Shown piece by piece: positions 12,125-21,689 of a stretch of 64,000 nucleotides of DNA. The stretch is from contig NC_089739.1 of the NCBI RefSeq assembly GCF_035083965.1, positions 5,152,198 to 5,216,197 of the forward strand, written 5' to 3'. Under the pieces are notes generated by a model, which was not told the origin of the DNA, did not search any database, and worked only from the letters and a program-made list of their open reading frames with translations. Within the stretch, counting starts at the first letter, position 1. Each line of letters starts with the position of its first letter. This stretch comes from Branchiostoma lanceolatum. Lineage: Eukaryota; Chordata; Leptocardii; Amphioxiformes; Branchiostomatidae. The position numbers were made by a program, and so were the translations under genes.

Positions 12125-12300
12125 ATTACTAGTAGTTGGTAACTCGGAGACCCCGGTTCAATCCTGTAACAGGACATCTCGGTTTGGGCTGCACCCGTCT
12201 TTAGGAGGGGTCTTGTGTTTGAGGAGGTGCCTCGAGCACGTTAAAGGGGAAAGGCTACAGCTAGCAAACTCTCCCTGTAAAAAGATTCCCTGCTACTGAA
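12125..12300 (+). mobile_element. SINE fragment, fifth family
   Basis: GGAGACCCCGGTTCAATCCTG (B box), then TCTCGGTTTGGGCTGCACCC and GAGGAGGTGCCTCGAG. The same order recurs at 55440-55560. Confidence 0.6.
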
Positions 12301-12428
12301 ACTAGGCACTACAAAGTGAGCAACAATGCAGTTTTCATTGGTTTGTTATGTCATAATTTCTGACATCGAAAGTTGCAAACTACAGAAGTATCGAACTATA
12401 CCAGCAGTTACCAGCAGTTATCAGTCAC

Positions 12429-12712
12429 AAGTGCCCTTGGGAAAGGTACTTATCACATATTTTCTCACACTACTCAAGTGAATATGAGTACCTAGCTTCG
12501 GTTAGGGGCGTCTTCTCTGGTAGGACGTTAAATGGAAGTCCCTTGTTCATGGAGAGCTTCACCGCAAGCACCTACCACACTTTTCGAAAAGAGCAGGGGT
12601 CCTTCCCGGTGTGTGGATCAAATAAAGCTGTCCGGATATGCAGCTTGTACTGTTCAGTACAAACCTGGTGTGTAATGCCATGAGGTGGTTTACAGGTTAT
12701 GCAATACAAACA
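12429..12712 (+). mobile_element. SINE family A, headless
   Basis: Starts GTGCCCTTGGGAAAGG and runs through GAGTACCTAGCTTCGGTTAG and CTGTCCGGATATGCAGCTTG to GCAATACAAACAAAC. Confidence 0.8.
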
Positions 12713-12804
12713 AACATATCGTACAAAGGAGAGTCATGACTAAGGATCATATGTATTTCATTCTTTATTATGAAAGCAGGATTTTGCATTATACACCTAC
12801 CTCG

Positions 12805-13220
12805 ACATGTGTGCATGACCCAAAGTGGACGACAATAGGTACAGTGACTGCTACGGGTGGCAGAATATTGAACCTTGGGCCTTGAACGGGGACGTCGGTG
12901 ATCAGAATATTAGAAAACATTGTGTAACCAGAACTGATATACAATCAGCGGAAACAGTACATAATATTGATATGCCAACAAAAGTCCAACCCGTAGGCAT
13001 GACCCAAAGTGGATGACAATAGGTACTGCACGACAATAGGTGCCGCACGACAATATGGCGGATGGCGGAATACTAGTATTACACAACCGTACGCGTGTAC
13101 AACTAGAACTGATATTCTATCAGAAAACAGTACGTACTATTGATAATCCAACAAAAGCCGAACCCGTAGGCATGACCCAAAGTGGACGTTAATAGGTACC
13201 GCTCGACAATAGGTAAGTCT
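12805..13220 (+). repeat. Three ~180-bp tandem units beside the carboxypeptidase 3' end
   Basis: GCATGACCCAAAGTGGACGA with AATAGGTAC starts units near 12812, 12998 and 13170. Confidence 0.8.
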
Positions 13221-13258
13221 ACTAAAAGAAGGCTAATCTTAACCAGTGATTCTAAGAC

Positions 13259-13443
13259 TCAGTGTTCCAGGATCCACTCCCCGACCGTCAGGATGGACGG
13301 GAAGATTTCCTCGGCCGTGGGGAGGATCTGGTCGGGCGGCAGGAGGAAGCCGTGCCGCCCGGTGTCCCGCAGCTCCACGATGTACGAGTACTTGATTCCG
13401 GCCTTGTCGTAGGTCCAGTCCTGGGAATCTCCCGACACTTGGT
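13259..13443 (-). CDS. Carboxypeptidase exon 10: catalytic glutamate and C-terminus
   Basis: Acceptor CTAACATAG, stop TGA at 13261-13259. Encodes from Y369: [10 protein letters not shown], then [17 protein letters not shown] with catalytic E392, and ends WILEH. The specificity-pocket residue (CPA 255) is Q376. Three ~180-bp tandem repeats begin directly downstream of the stop. Confidence 0.94.
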
Positions 13444-16400
13444 CTATGTTAGGAAGAAATAAGACAGAACAAGGTATAAATTAAATGTAAACTAAAACAA
13501 CAACAGTTTTAGTGTCAAAATACACTGCATGATATGTTTTGGATATGGGTATTTGGACCAAACTAAATCTAGATACAAATCTAGGAATTACAGCACCCCA
13601 ATGATGTAACAATGAAAATGGTCAAATCCTTGCCCAGATATTGAAATATAAATAGCCTACTAGTAACGAGTTTAGCGGGTTGGAAGTATGTCATAAGATG
13701 AGCTATCTTTTAAAAGCGGGTAACTCACTTGACTGCGCCAAATTGCGAATATTTTCAAAAATTCAACGGCGAAATCACAGCAAATCGTAATCACTGTGGA
13801 TTGTTTTTTTGTTTTGTTTTTTAATTCAGGGTCAACGCTGCGATTTACAATAAATCTATCTTGTATCTTATTTTGAGCCAAAACTGAAAATTGGCACAAA
13901 TTGGGAAAGTTGGCGCAATTTCGAATTCCTCGCGCAATTTGGCGCATTCCTATGAGATACCCGCTTTAGAATTGATGCATTAGTTATTGAATCGTACATT
14001 TAATTAGCCTATCACTACCGGGGCTCCGACATTCGCCACTCTAGATTTTTTCAGGGCAGCGAACGCAGAAGCCCCGGTAGTAATCTCGGATGGCACTCAG
14101 GCTAACATTTGATATCATTTGTGCGGAAATCGTCATAGATATGATTTCGCTTGTACATTACTCACACAGTGTCTCCATGGCCCTTCCAGCGACATAGTCA
14201 GCGCCATGGATAGACTTGATGGTCTCTACAGCCAACCGTCCCAGTGCGTCCTAAACAACAACAACAAAACTTTAAGAAAAAACGGCGTGATTACAAGACT
14301 GGGTTACTAATCAGCAGCCATGTTGGTGTCTCGCAAGGATCCAAAATGGCGACGCTCATTTTCAACGTGACATAGATAATGACCGATAGGAGGGACTGGC
14401 CAAGCACGTCGGCAGAACGTAATGCGTATACGGTAATTAGCCTGCTATTTACATGTAAACCTATTATAGCTGCCGAATCTCTTTTCTTCTTTTGGTCAAC
14501 GTTGCATTGGAATAACAGCCGTTGTATAAGATATGTCTTCGAACACAACTAAATGAACCTATACACAAGATATTAACCTTAAATACGCGAACACGACCTT
14601 AAACGCTTAGGTTCTGCCAACGTGCTGCTTGGCCATAGTTTTGTGTTACGTTGCTCAATAGAATGCAGAGGCAAAAAAAACATATTAAGGCAGAAGAACA
14701 CAATTGTCTGTAACTCCACCAATATGGCGGTCGCTGTGACCAGAGCCAGCCTAGTGTTTGACAGTCGTTGAGTGTTTGACAGTGTGTAACTGTATATGGT
14801 TTCGATCTTACGATTCTTACACTTATCCTGCAATGTGTGGAGGCACATACACATACATAGAAAAACTACAAGGATCTACAAGATGTATGCCGGGTGACAC
14901 CCGAAGGATCCCGAGGTACCAACCCGGACCTCGGGTAGGGTCGGCCGAAGGCCGGAGGGCGACCCGACCCGCGGGAAGGCTGGTACCGAGGGTGATGCGG
15001 AATACACCGTGTTGTATTCTTTGTATGTCATACCCACCCGACAAAACATATATGAATGCATTGGAAAACGTAACTTGAAACGCAGAAAAGGCCGCCAAAA
15101 ACGGCCGACAAATATCCCCATTCAATTCAAATGTTTAGAGATTGGGTCCCGGATGAAACTCCGGAAAGGGACACGGGCCTATCCTCCTCGCAGCCGTCCA
15201 GGCGTTTATTCTTACGGGGAGAGGGCCAGCGCTCCTAGAAGGCTGCAAATGAGGCTAGCAAGGGCGGATGAAAGTCTATAGAATTATGTCAAACATCTGA
15301 CCTGTGCAGCAGCGTCCCCTGGCGGCCTGTTGTAGGAGTGTCCCCACGGAGCCATCCACACCTGTGAGTAGGAGTGGAACGCGATGTACGCCCGGATGTC
15401 CCGCCGGTTGTCCCAGATGAAGCTCGAGATTCCCCGCGTTTCCTGCTCAGAGAACGGCGCCGTGCCGTGGTACAGCAAACTACACGGGTCATGACTGGAT
15501 CCGCCCTCTGTGGAAAAGGATTACACACAATGATTGATGAATGATGTACTGAAAATTCGTTTAAGTTCACGTGGTTTTAACTTCGCGGTAGGGAGTAAAT
15601 GGATTGTTCGCGGTGGTTTTAAGTTCGCATTTGAGACAATGATAGACAAGGGGGTAGGAGGACAAAAAATCGCAGTAGTTTTAAGTTCGCGGCGAAGATC
15701 TTACCGCGAAAACCGCGAACGTAAAACCACCACGAACATTTCTGCGTTTACAGTATTGAATGTCTAAAGCCTCCTTCACACTTGTGCGTTTATACAATTA
15801 AAGTCCACATGAGTTCATACTTGTGGCTTAGGCTAAGTATATGCAGCCGAAGAAGTCATTTCTTTGGTTGGATAACTAGGCTACACAACGGTGAGTCAAA
15901 GTAGAAAACAACTTCTTTCAGGCAAACTTTACTTAAACCAAAACATGATAATGCGCAGCTCGTATGGACTTGAATCTACGCACAATTGTGATATGGCCCT
16001 ACCATTAGTTCACCTAAATCCGTTGCGTTCTTAGGGTGGACAGTCAATTGACACCACTCTGAAAGGAGACTAAAACCATCATATGAATAAAGATCTATCC
16101 ACAGATTCGTACACACCAGCCCAGTGACTGTCCCAGTTCCTGTTCATGTCCACCCCGACACACGGGCCCGCCTGGGGAGGGCGGTTCTTACGCCACAGCC
16201 GCGTCTGAAACACACCGACAAGTTCAGAGAAAACACCGGAGAGTGCGCAGTGGTTGGAGACGAAGTACATTTTACTGTAGACTGTCCTTTGTACGATAGC
16301 GATAGGATAATCATTTTCGGTTAAGTGTTTAGTAAATTCCCCCACTTAAGACACTTGAATAGTAAAGAGAAATTCGTATTCCTTATAGCCTTCGATAAAC

Positions 16401-19400
16401 CAACTCTAACTAGAGTTCCACAAACACATTATCTTCGCCAAATAATCAAGGCTTATTATGGAAAGTGATTTATATTTACGTGTCTATCACCCCCGGCAAA
16501 TTTGATCATGCACCATACCATTTGGACGTTATGATTGGGCGAATGAGTCCAGTTAAGATAGGGTTAAAATCATTTGGTGGTACAGGACTAGTATATGTGT
16601 AGAGTGTGCTGATATATGTTATAACTGGTCATGAAAAAATATGAGTATGTTGATATTATATGGGCCACAAAGGTTCGATATGGCAGTGTTGAAAGTTGAA
16701 AGTGATGATGAAATAGTACAGTCAATACATATGAATAGAATAAATCTGGCACGTTTTTAGGTGTTTCTAGTCAGGCTTTCTATTTTGTCCCTATTTCGTT
16801 ATGTCGCCAACCGTGTTGAACAAAAATGCTTAAACTGAACGCGTCAAAAACCAGCAGGACCCACACCTCTGCTTGGAGAATAGTTTATTTATTTGACCTA
16901 CATGTACGTTTTTGCAAGGCTATCTGTTTACATGACCTGACACTGTCCCATGTCCCATTGAAAGGCAGTGGGTTAACAAACTTTCCTTACTAATTATGCA
17001 GATTAGCTCCTTATTTGCATAATTAGTCATTGATTATGTAAAGCACCATCCGAGCTCTCTTCATACCAAACATCACGACGATCTGTCGACCCATTCTCAA
17101 GTTATTCATGTCCGAATGTCAAAACAAAAACACCCACTGCGGTTCTTAACAAGCCGCTAGGGGGCCAAAATTTACAGAACTTACTTCCTGTGGCATGAAC
17201 TATCTACCACACAAAAATCATGACCATAGCACTTTCAGAAAATATGCCCCTAAATTTTGAAGCTCTGCTGCAGTACCTTTGGTACCCGCTAGAAGGCCCA
17301 TTATCGAACTTGACCTTCCTTTCTGTAAATCCTACCCATCCACTAAATATCATAAGGATCCATCAACAGCTTCTTGAGTTATGTTGTCCACAAGAAAATT
17401 CACATCCACACAAAGCCCGCTGCAGTACCGACGGAAAGTGCCAGGAGAACCATTTTTGAACTTGACCTCCGTTTTCACAACATCTACACACCTGCAAAAA
17501 ATCATGAAGATCCATCAACGTTTCCGTCACTTTTTTGCCTACATACAAACACAAAAAAATGCTAAGTCCGCTGCAGTACTATTGAAAAACGCAAGGTAAA
17601 CCATTTTCGAACATGACCTTCCTTTACACAACCACTACACACCTACCAAAAATCATAAAGATTCATTGAAGTTTTCTTGAGTTATGCTCCTGACATACAG
17701 TCAGACCCACCCAACAGATTTTTCAACCGAAAACATAATCTTCTCCGAGTACAAGTACTCGGCGAAGATAATTAATCATACAGCCTCCTACGTTTATACA
17801 ATCACCAATAAGCGAGAGGAAGCCGAAAGTACTAGAGTATACTGGGCGTTTATATGCATATGAATATTTCTGTCCAACTTTTATTTATCCGCACGCTGGC
17901 ATCAATTCTGTCATACATATGGTCAAATCAAGTTGAAGTCAGGTCATGGAAGCGAAGAGGCTATTACAGTTTCCGCAAACGCAGCCATCGAGGAAGCCTA
18001 GCGTACATCTGATTGGCTGTTCTAATGACGGCATACTTACGTCATCGGACTGCCAGGTGTACACGTAACCGTCGGCGTTGAAAACAGGGGTCAAGTACAG
18101 GTCAAGTTCATCCAGGATTCGCGTCACAGTCGGGTCAAAGCCGTACTGACGTGCAAGCTGGGGAAAGGAGTAAGGAAGGAAAATTGGAAGACAGCGAAGA
18201 CGAATTCGAAAACAAGGCAATTAGAGATGGCAGACTTGACCCATCCCCCATACTGCATTGTGATCATGCACACACACGCACACACACACACACGCGCGCG
18301 CGCAAACATACACAGACACACACACACACACACACACATACACATACATACACGCATACACACACACACACGCAGGCACAAACACACACACAGGCACACA
18401 CACACACACACACACACAGGCACTCACACGCACACACACGCACACACACACACACACACACACACGCACAGACACACACACACACACAAATACTGCTATT
18501 CAATAACCTATTAGTTATTACCTTATCGACAGCGTAGATGATGGTAGCGGGTACGACCCACTCCCGACAGTGGATAGCCCCGTCCATCCAGATGGCAGGC
18601 TTCACGGTGCCGTTAGAGAACGGTTTGCCCAGTTTGATAGTCATGATAGAGCGGCCTTCACACACACACACACACACACACGCACATACATACACATACA
18701 TACACGCATACACAGAGACACACACACACATACATGTACACACACACACAGGCACAAACACACACACAGGCACACACGTGCACACTCACACACAGGCACG
18801 TACACACACGCACATGCACACACACACACACACACGCACGCACACACACACACCACACACTGCTATTCAATGACCTTTTAGTTATTACCTTATCGACAGC
18901 ATAGATGATGGTAGCGGGCACGACCCACTCCCGACAGTGGATAGCCCCGTCCATCCAGATGGCAGGCTTCACGGTGCCGTTAGAGAACGGTTTGCCCAGT
19001 TTGATAGTCATGATAGAGCGGCCCTCATACGTGCCTGCCACGCTCATGATAGAGGCTATGTCCGGGTAACTCGTTGCTATGTGGCGCATATGGTCTGTGA
19101 TCTGGAACAGTACAAAATAAGACCATGGCATGTTCATGATAAAAGATACAAAAACCGGTATCTGAAAAATGCGTGGTCAAATATTGGTTCTTCTGTCAAA
19201 AACAGTGAATGGAAAGCTTCCTATATCCGTAATTCAAAGCAATATGGCAATTTTTTTACTTCTTTAATTTAGCGTAGTGCGTATGCCACCCTACTGCATC
19301 TAGAAATAGCGCAAAGCGTTGTCGTCAATGCCCCGTACGCACCTCATCATATGTGTGATAGACACTGAAGTCGAAGTTCTCGTCTCTGCGCATGCGTGAA

Positions 19401-20795
19401 CGTGCCCTCGACATCCAGTTAGTGCGCATGTGCAGTTGGAGGGCTTGGCCAACGTCATCGACCAAGACCGTGAATGGGATTCCGTGTCGTTTTAGTTCGT
19501 CTAAAATAAAGATAAAATTTTACAACATTTTCAACATTTTCACAACTCAAATATTTACTTACCATTAATGGATAAAAAGTTCAATTACGTGGCTCTAGCT
19601 TTGTGTTATTTGTAAAAGAAAAGGTCAATGACCTGTAGGTTGTTTACCTTTTGCAAGAGTGATAGACGTCTTCTTAATGTGTACGTCAAGGATGTTGTCT
19701 GGTCCAGATGGAAGCTTCCAGAAATCAAGCTGATAAAAAGACGAAATATATATATATAGCGGTTATCAAATTTACTATATCGAAAATATCAATGTTGAAG
19801 TTTTCTTCATCTTTACTATAGTACTAATTAGTCCAAACAGTTTTCGCATCCGCCAGACATACACGAGCGCATACACGCGCACAAGAAAAGCAAACAAACA
19901 AACAAAAAAACAAACAAACAAACAAACAAGTAATGACTTGATTTAAAAGTAAAGGACGCAAAAACAATCGATCCGGTCGAACAGATACCGATAGGCCTTG
20001 CTCCTCCTCCATCGTCGTTAGAAATCGCACATCTTCGGCATTCCTCGGGATTATTCGCAAGACTTCGTCCCTGTAAGCCAATAGTGTTATCATAATATCG
20101 TTCAACAGGTGGCGCTATATGTTCCCTGGTTACTAGTACCCCACTACAACTACCCAAGAAGACCACCCAGGGGATCAATAAAATCTGGTCTATGTGGACA
20201 GGTGGTCACTATAGACAGGATTCTTAATGCTTCTGTCAATAGAAAAATCATCTAGCTAAAGGACCACCAAAAAGTGGTCACATTGGTCAGGTGGTCCTTA
20301 TTCAAAGGTAGCTACTTGTACAGGTTTGACTGTATTTCAAATTTTAACCATATCTAAACGTTTCCGATGACGTAAATACGCGGTACGAACTATATGGTAG
20401 CTTATAAGAACATAACAATGTACATGTTCTTATAAATCTTCAGTGTACATGCATATTACAATGCACAGTTACATAATTGTACGATTACATTGTACATGTA
20501 AACTCTTGCATATTTTTTCAAAACAAAATGACTTCAATTTATACATATAACGTCAGCTACTCTATGACATAAACCATTTATATCGTAACTGTCGTTGAAA
20601 AAACTTCTAGTGGTCGGGCTTTAATGTTTTTTACCATAATTGTCCAATATGTTGTAACTCAGAAAACTCTAATTTCTAAAAACAAAAGTTTAAAAGGATT
20701 GAAAATTAACAAAAAAGTTACCTTTCATAGACAGAGGATGGTGCGACCACTATTAATATGGACATGAATATGAAGCTCAATTTTATATCCATCAT
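13259..20795 (-). CDS. Prepro-metallocarboxypeptidase, M14A (CPA/CPB) family, ten-exon gene
   Basis: Spliced CDS of ten exons (20795-20722, 20070-19989, 19729-19648, 19500-19343, 19101-18889, 18157-18041, 16204-16117, 15507-15302, 14250-14166, 13443-13259), all with AG/GT borders and matching phases. They total 1290 nt, or 429 aa plus stop, close to the ~420 aa of pancreatic procarboxypeptidases. Layout: signal peptide (about 1-22), propeptide (about 25-118), catalytic domain (about 119-429). Zinc ligands H187 and E190 (IHCREW) and H316 (FHSYSQ); R247 (RLWRK), N263 and R264 (MNRNW), Y318, Y369 and catalytic E392 (ELRDTGR) match CPA H69, E72, H196, R127, N144/R145, Y198, Y248 and E270. C257 and C280 match the conserved disulfide. 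Family role: secreted zinc exopeptidase removing C-terminal residues. The residue at CPA position 255 is Gln376, neither Ile/Val (A type) nor Asp (B type), so the substrate class is not predicted. The exon model is manual. Confidence 0.93.
13711..13968. mobile_element. AAGCGGGTATC TIR element, short copy
   Basis: TAAAAGCGGGTAACTCACTT and GAGATACCCGCTTTA flank a 258-bp foldback in carboxypeptidase intron 9. The family is shared with 9155-9794. Confidence 0.7.
14166..14250 (-). CDS. Carboxypeptidase exon 9
   Basis: Acceptor TTGTTTAG, donor CTGT|GTGAGT. Encodes residues 341-368 ([19 protein letters not shown]...), matching the helix before the Tyr248 loop. The donor GTGAGT is preferred over GTGTGA two bases earlier because only it yields the junction codon TAC = Y369, the CPA Tyr248 equivalent. 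Confidence 0.85.
15302..15507 (-). CDS. Carboxypeptidase exon 8: third zinc ligand
   Basis: Acceptor TTTTCCACAG, donor GCACAG|GTCAGA. Encodes residues 272-340. C280 pairs with C257. H316-S-Y318 in FHSYSQ gives the third zinc ligand and the substrate-contact tyrosine. Ends in phase 0. Confidence 0.93.
15547..15755. mobile_element. ACTGTAAA-family foldback, copy 1
   Basis: Left TACTGAAAATTCG, right CGTTTACAGTA. The arms share GTGGTTTTAACTTCGCGGT and its complement. It is in carboxypeptidase intron 7. Confidence 0.75.
16117..16204 (-). CDS. Carboxypeptidase exon 7: substrate-binding arginines
   Basis: Acceptor GTGTGTTTCAG, donor GGGCTG|GTGTGT. Encodes residues 243-271. RLWRK supplies R247 (CPA R127). 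C257 is half of the conserved disulfide. MNRNW supplies N263 and R264 (CPA N144/R145), which bind the substrate C-terminal carboxylate. Confidence 0.93.
17265..17700 (+). repeat. Three ~152-bp tandem units in carboxypeptidase intron 6
   Basis: Each unit runs CTGCAGTAC ... GAACTTGACCT ... AAAAATCATGAAGATCCATC. It ends near a hairpin AATCTTCTCCGAGTAC / TACTCGGCGAAGATAATT (17740-17775). A related stretch is at 36490-36790. Confidence 0.75.
18041..18157 (-). CDS. Carboxypeptidase exon 6
   Basis: Acceptor CCTTTCCCCAG, donor GATGAC|GTAAGT, 39 codons in phase 0. Encodes residues 204-242 ending [22 protein letters not shown] is the conserved N-P-D-G-Y-x-Y-T-W region of M14A enzymes. Confidence 0.92.
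18265..18490 (+). repeat. (CA)n tract, left of the duplicated exon
   Basis: About 225 bases of CA repeats with GC and GG interruptions. Confidence 0.97.
18522..18659 (-). pseudogene. Partial duplicate of carboxypeptidase exon 5, embedded in CA repeats
   Basis: 138 bases match 18889-19026, covering the final 46 codons with the HxxE motif and the splice donor. Only three bases differ, all in third positions and all synonymous (GAA/GAG, GTA/GTG, TAC/TAT). The upstream part of the exon and its acceptor are replaced by a (TG)n tract (minus strand), so no AG stands at the right phase and it is unlikely to be a normal exon. The repeat period is 367 bases. Unequal exchange between CA tracts explains it; collapsed or mis-assembled alleles are the other possibility. 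Confidence 0.85.
18659..18862 (+). repeat. (CA)n tract between duplicated exon copies
   Basis: About 200 bases of CA repeats with GCATAC-type interruptions similar to the left tract. Confidence 0.97.
18889..19101 (-). CDS. Carboxypeptidase exon 5: zinc-binding HxxE motif
   Basis: Acceptor GTACTGTTCCAG, donor GATAAG|GTAATA, phase 0 at both ends. Encodes residues 133-203, including the YEGRS segment and the zinc ligands H187 and E190 in IHCREW. The last 46 codons and the first ~30 intron bases are duplicated at 18490-18659 in the following intron. Confidence 0.94.
19343..19500 (-). CDS. Carboxypeptidase exon 4: end of propeptide, activation site, start of mature enzyme
   Basis: Acceptor TTTATTTTAG, donor GATGAG|GTGCGT. 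Encodes residues 80-132. The propeptide globule ends in [12 protein letters not shown] very basic linker follows (R105, R111, R113, R115, R117, R118). The mature domain then starts with the conserved [11 protein letters not shown] (122-132). R115-M-R-R118 fits a furin-type cleavage site as well as a trypsin site. Confidence 0.92.
19648..19729 (-). CDS. Carboxypeptidase exon 3: propeptide, LDFWK motif
   Basis: Acceptor TTTTTATCAG, donor GCAAAAG|GTAAAC. Encodes residues 53-79, beginning [10 protein letters not shown], the most recognisable motif of procarboxypeptidase propeptides. Ends in phase 1. Confidence 0.92.
19886..19929 (+). repeat. (CAAA)n microsatellite
   Basis: AAAC tetranucleotide run in carboxypeptidase intron 2. 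Confidence 0.9.
19989..20070 (-). CDS. Carboxypeptidase exon 2: start of activation propeptide
   Basis: The acceptor GGCTTACAG is followed by residues 25-52 ([11 protein letters not shown]...), the conserved opening of the M14A propeptide (known pattern V-L-R-I-x-P-x-N-E/A-x-x-V). The donor is TCG|GTATCT in phase 0. The intron upstream holds a foldback element and a perfect 12-bp hairpin. Confidence 0.9.
20145..20334. mobile_element. Short relative of the CAGTCAAACCTG element
   Basis: About 190 bp. The right end ACAGGTTTGACTGTA matches the 37228-38553 element. The interior carries GGACAGGTGGTCACTATAG and GTGGTCACATTGGTCAGG. It lies in carboxypeptidase intron 1. Confidence 0.65.
20402..20436. 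repeat. Perfect 12-bp hairpin in carboxypeptidase intron 1
   Basis: TTATAAGAACAT and ATGTTCTTATAA pair over a short spacer. The AAGAACAT core resembles the J hairpins at 5.9-7.0 kb. Confidence 0.7.
20722..20795 (-). CDS. Carboxypeptidase exon 1: start codon and signal peptide
   Basis: Encodes residues 1-24 plus two bases of codon 25. Two adjacent ATGs (20795, 20792) open a short basic start followed by a hydrophobic core ([10 protein letters not shown]), a typical cleavable signal peptide. The donor is GAAAG|GTAACT. The first ATG is chosen as the upstream one; the second would shorten the protein by one residue. An AT-rich ATATAATA lies about 90 bases upstream and could be a TATA element, but this is weak. 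Confidence 0.85.
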
Positions 20796-21380
20796 AACAG
20801 CGTATGGTAGACACAGTGGCGTTCTATAGCGTTTTCACTACGAGAAGAAATAAATTGGGACTCGCATAGGGGTTATAGGTATTATATTCCCGCACTGTGA
20901 AAGGCTTATTTGTAGTTTTGAGATCTCTTGTTGAAGGAAATTGAAGTATACGTTACCTCAATGTCGATGTTAAAGTGAAAATTAATCTGACATTGTGAAA
21001 ACAGCCAGAAAGAAATTGTCAATTCAGCTGGCCTGTGGTACCCCTTTAGACCCTCTTTTCTTTGTTAACCTTTATACGTATTTATTTTGTTTCTATGTGG
21101 ATCTGGAGTTTACGACACGCACTGTGAGAATAAAGCCACCTGACGTAATTATCAGCTACTTAGCAGTGCATAGACACAGAGCATGCTGATTGGCTTAAAA
21201 ATTGGCGGGAAATTTTGAACATTAAATTCTGTCATGACGTCAGAGTGAGTTGATTGGGTTGATACATGATGCAGACTTCTTTAATGGTATTCACAGTTTT
21301 AAACTGCAATAGTCATACAGTTTGAATTTAACGGATGTGGGATGAAGGGTACGGTGTCACAAGAAAAAGGGTACAACATA

Positions 21381-21579
21381 TATTGGGGAGGATCTGCTAG
21401 ATCAGGCTGAGGTTTCCACTTCTGTGCACCTTCCCTCCAACCAGTTGTCAGCCAATCAGAGAATCGGCTAAATGTTTTCTTCAGGTGAACCCAATTCTGT
21501 GATTGGCTGACAGAGATGGTTAGAGGTCATGCTCACAAAAGTCGAAACCTCAGCTCAATGTAGCAGAGCCTCCCCAATA
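21381..21579. mobile_element. 199-bp foldback upstream of the carboxypeptidase gene
   Basis: TATTGGGGAGGATCTGCTAG at the left matches the complement of the right end. The arms also share GCTGAGGTTTC and GTCAGCCAATCA. Confidence 0.75.
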
Positions 21580-21689
21580 ATGTTTATTGTATAGACCACC
21601 GGCAAGGCTTTGCGTAGGAAAATAATTAAGGATAGGTGTTATCAAGTTTTCTACTGTAACAGTACTTTTCAATAAAGTACAGACAAAAG

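Noticed and set aside
14823..15125. Overlapping frames of about 100 codons on both strands near 15 kb
   Set aside because: They lie in a GC-rich repeat inside carboxypeptidase intron 8 and have no motif.
18151..18881. Open frames rich in His-Thr or Cys-Val
   Set aside because: They are translations of CA repeats.
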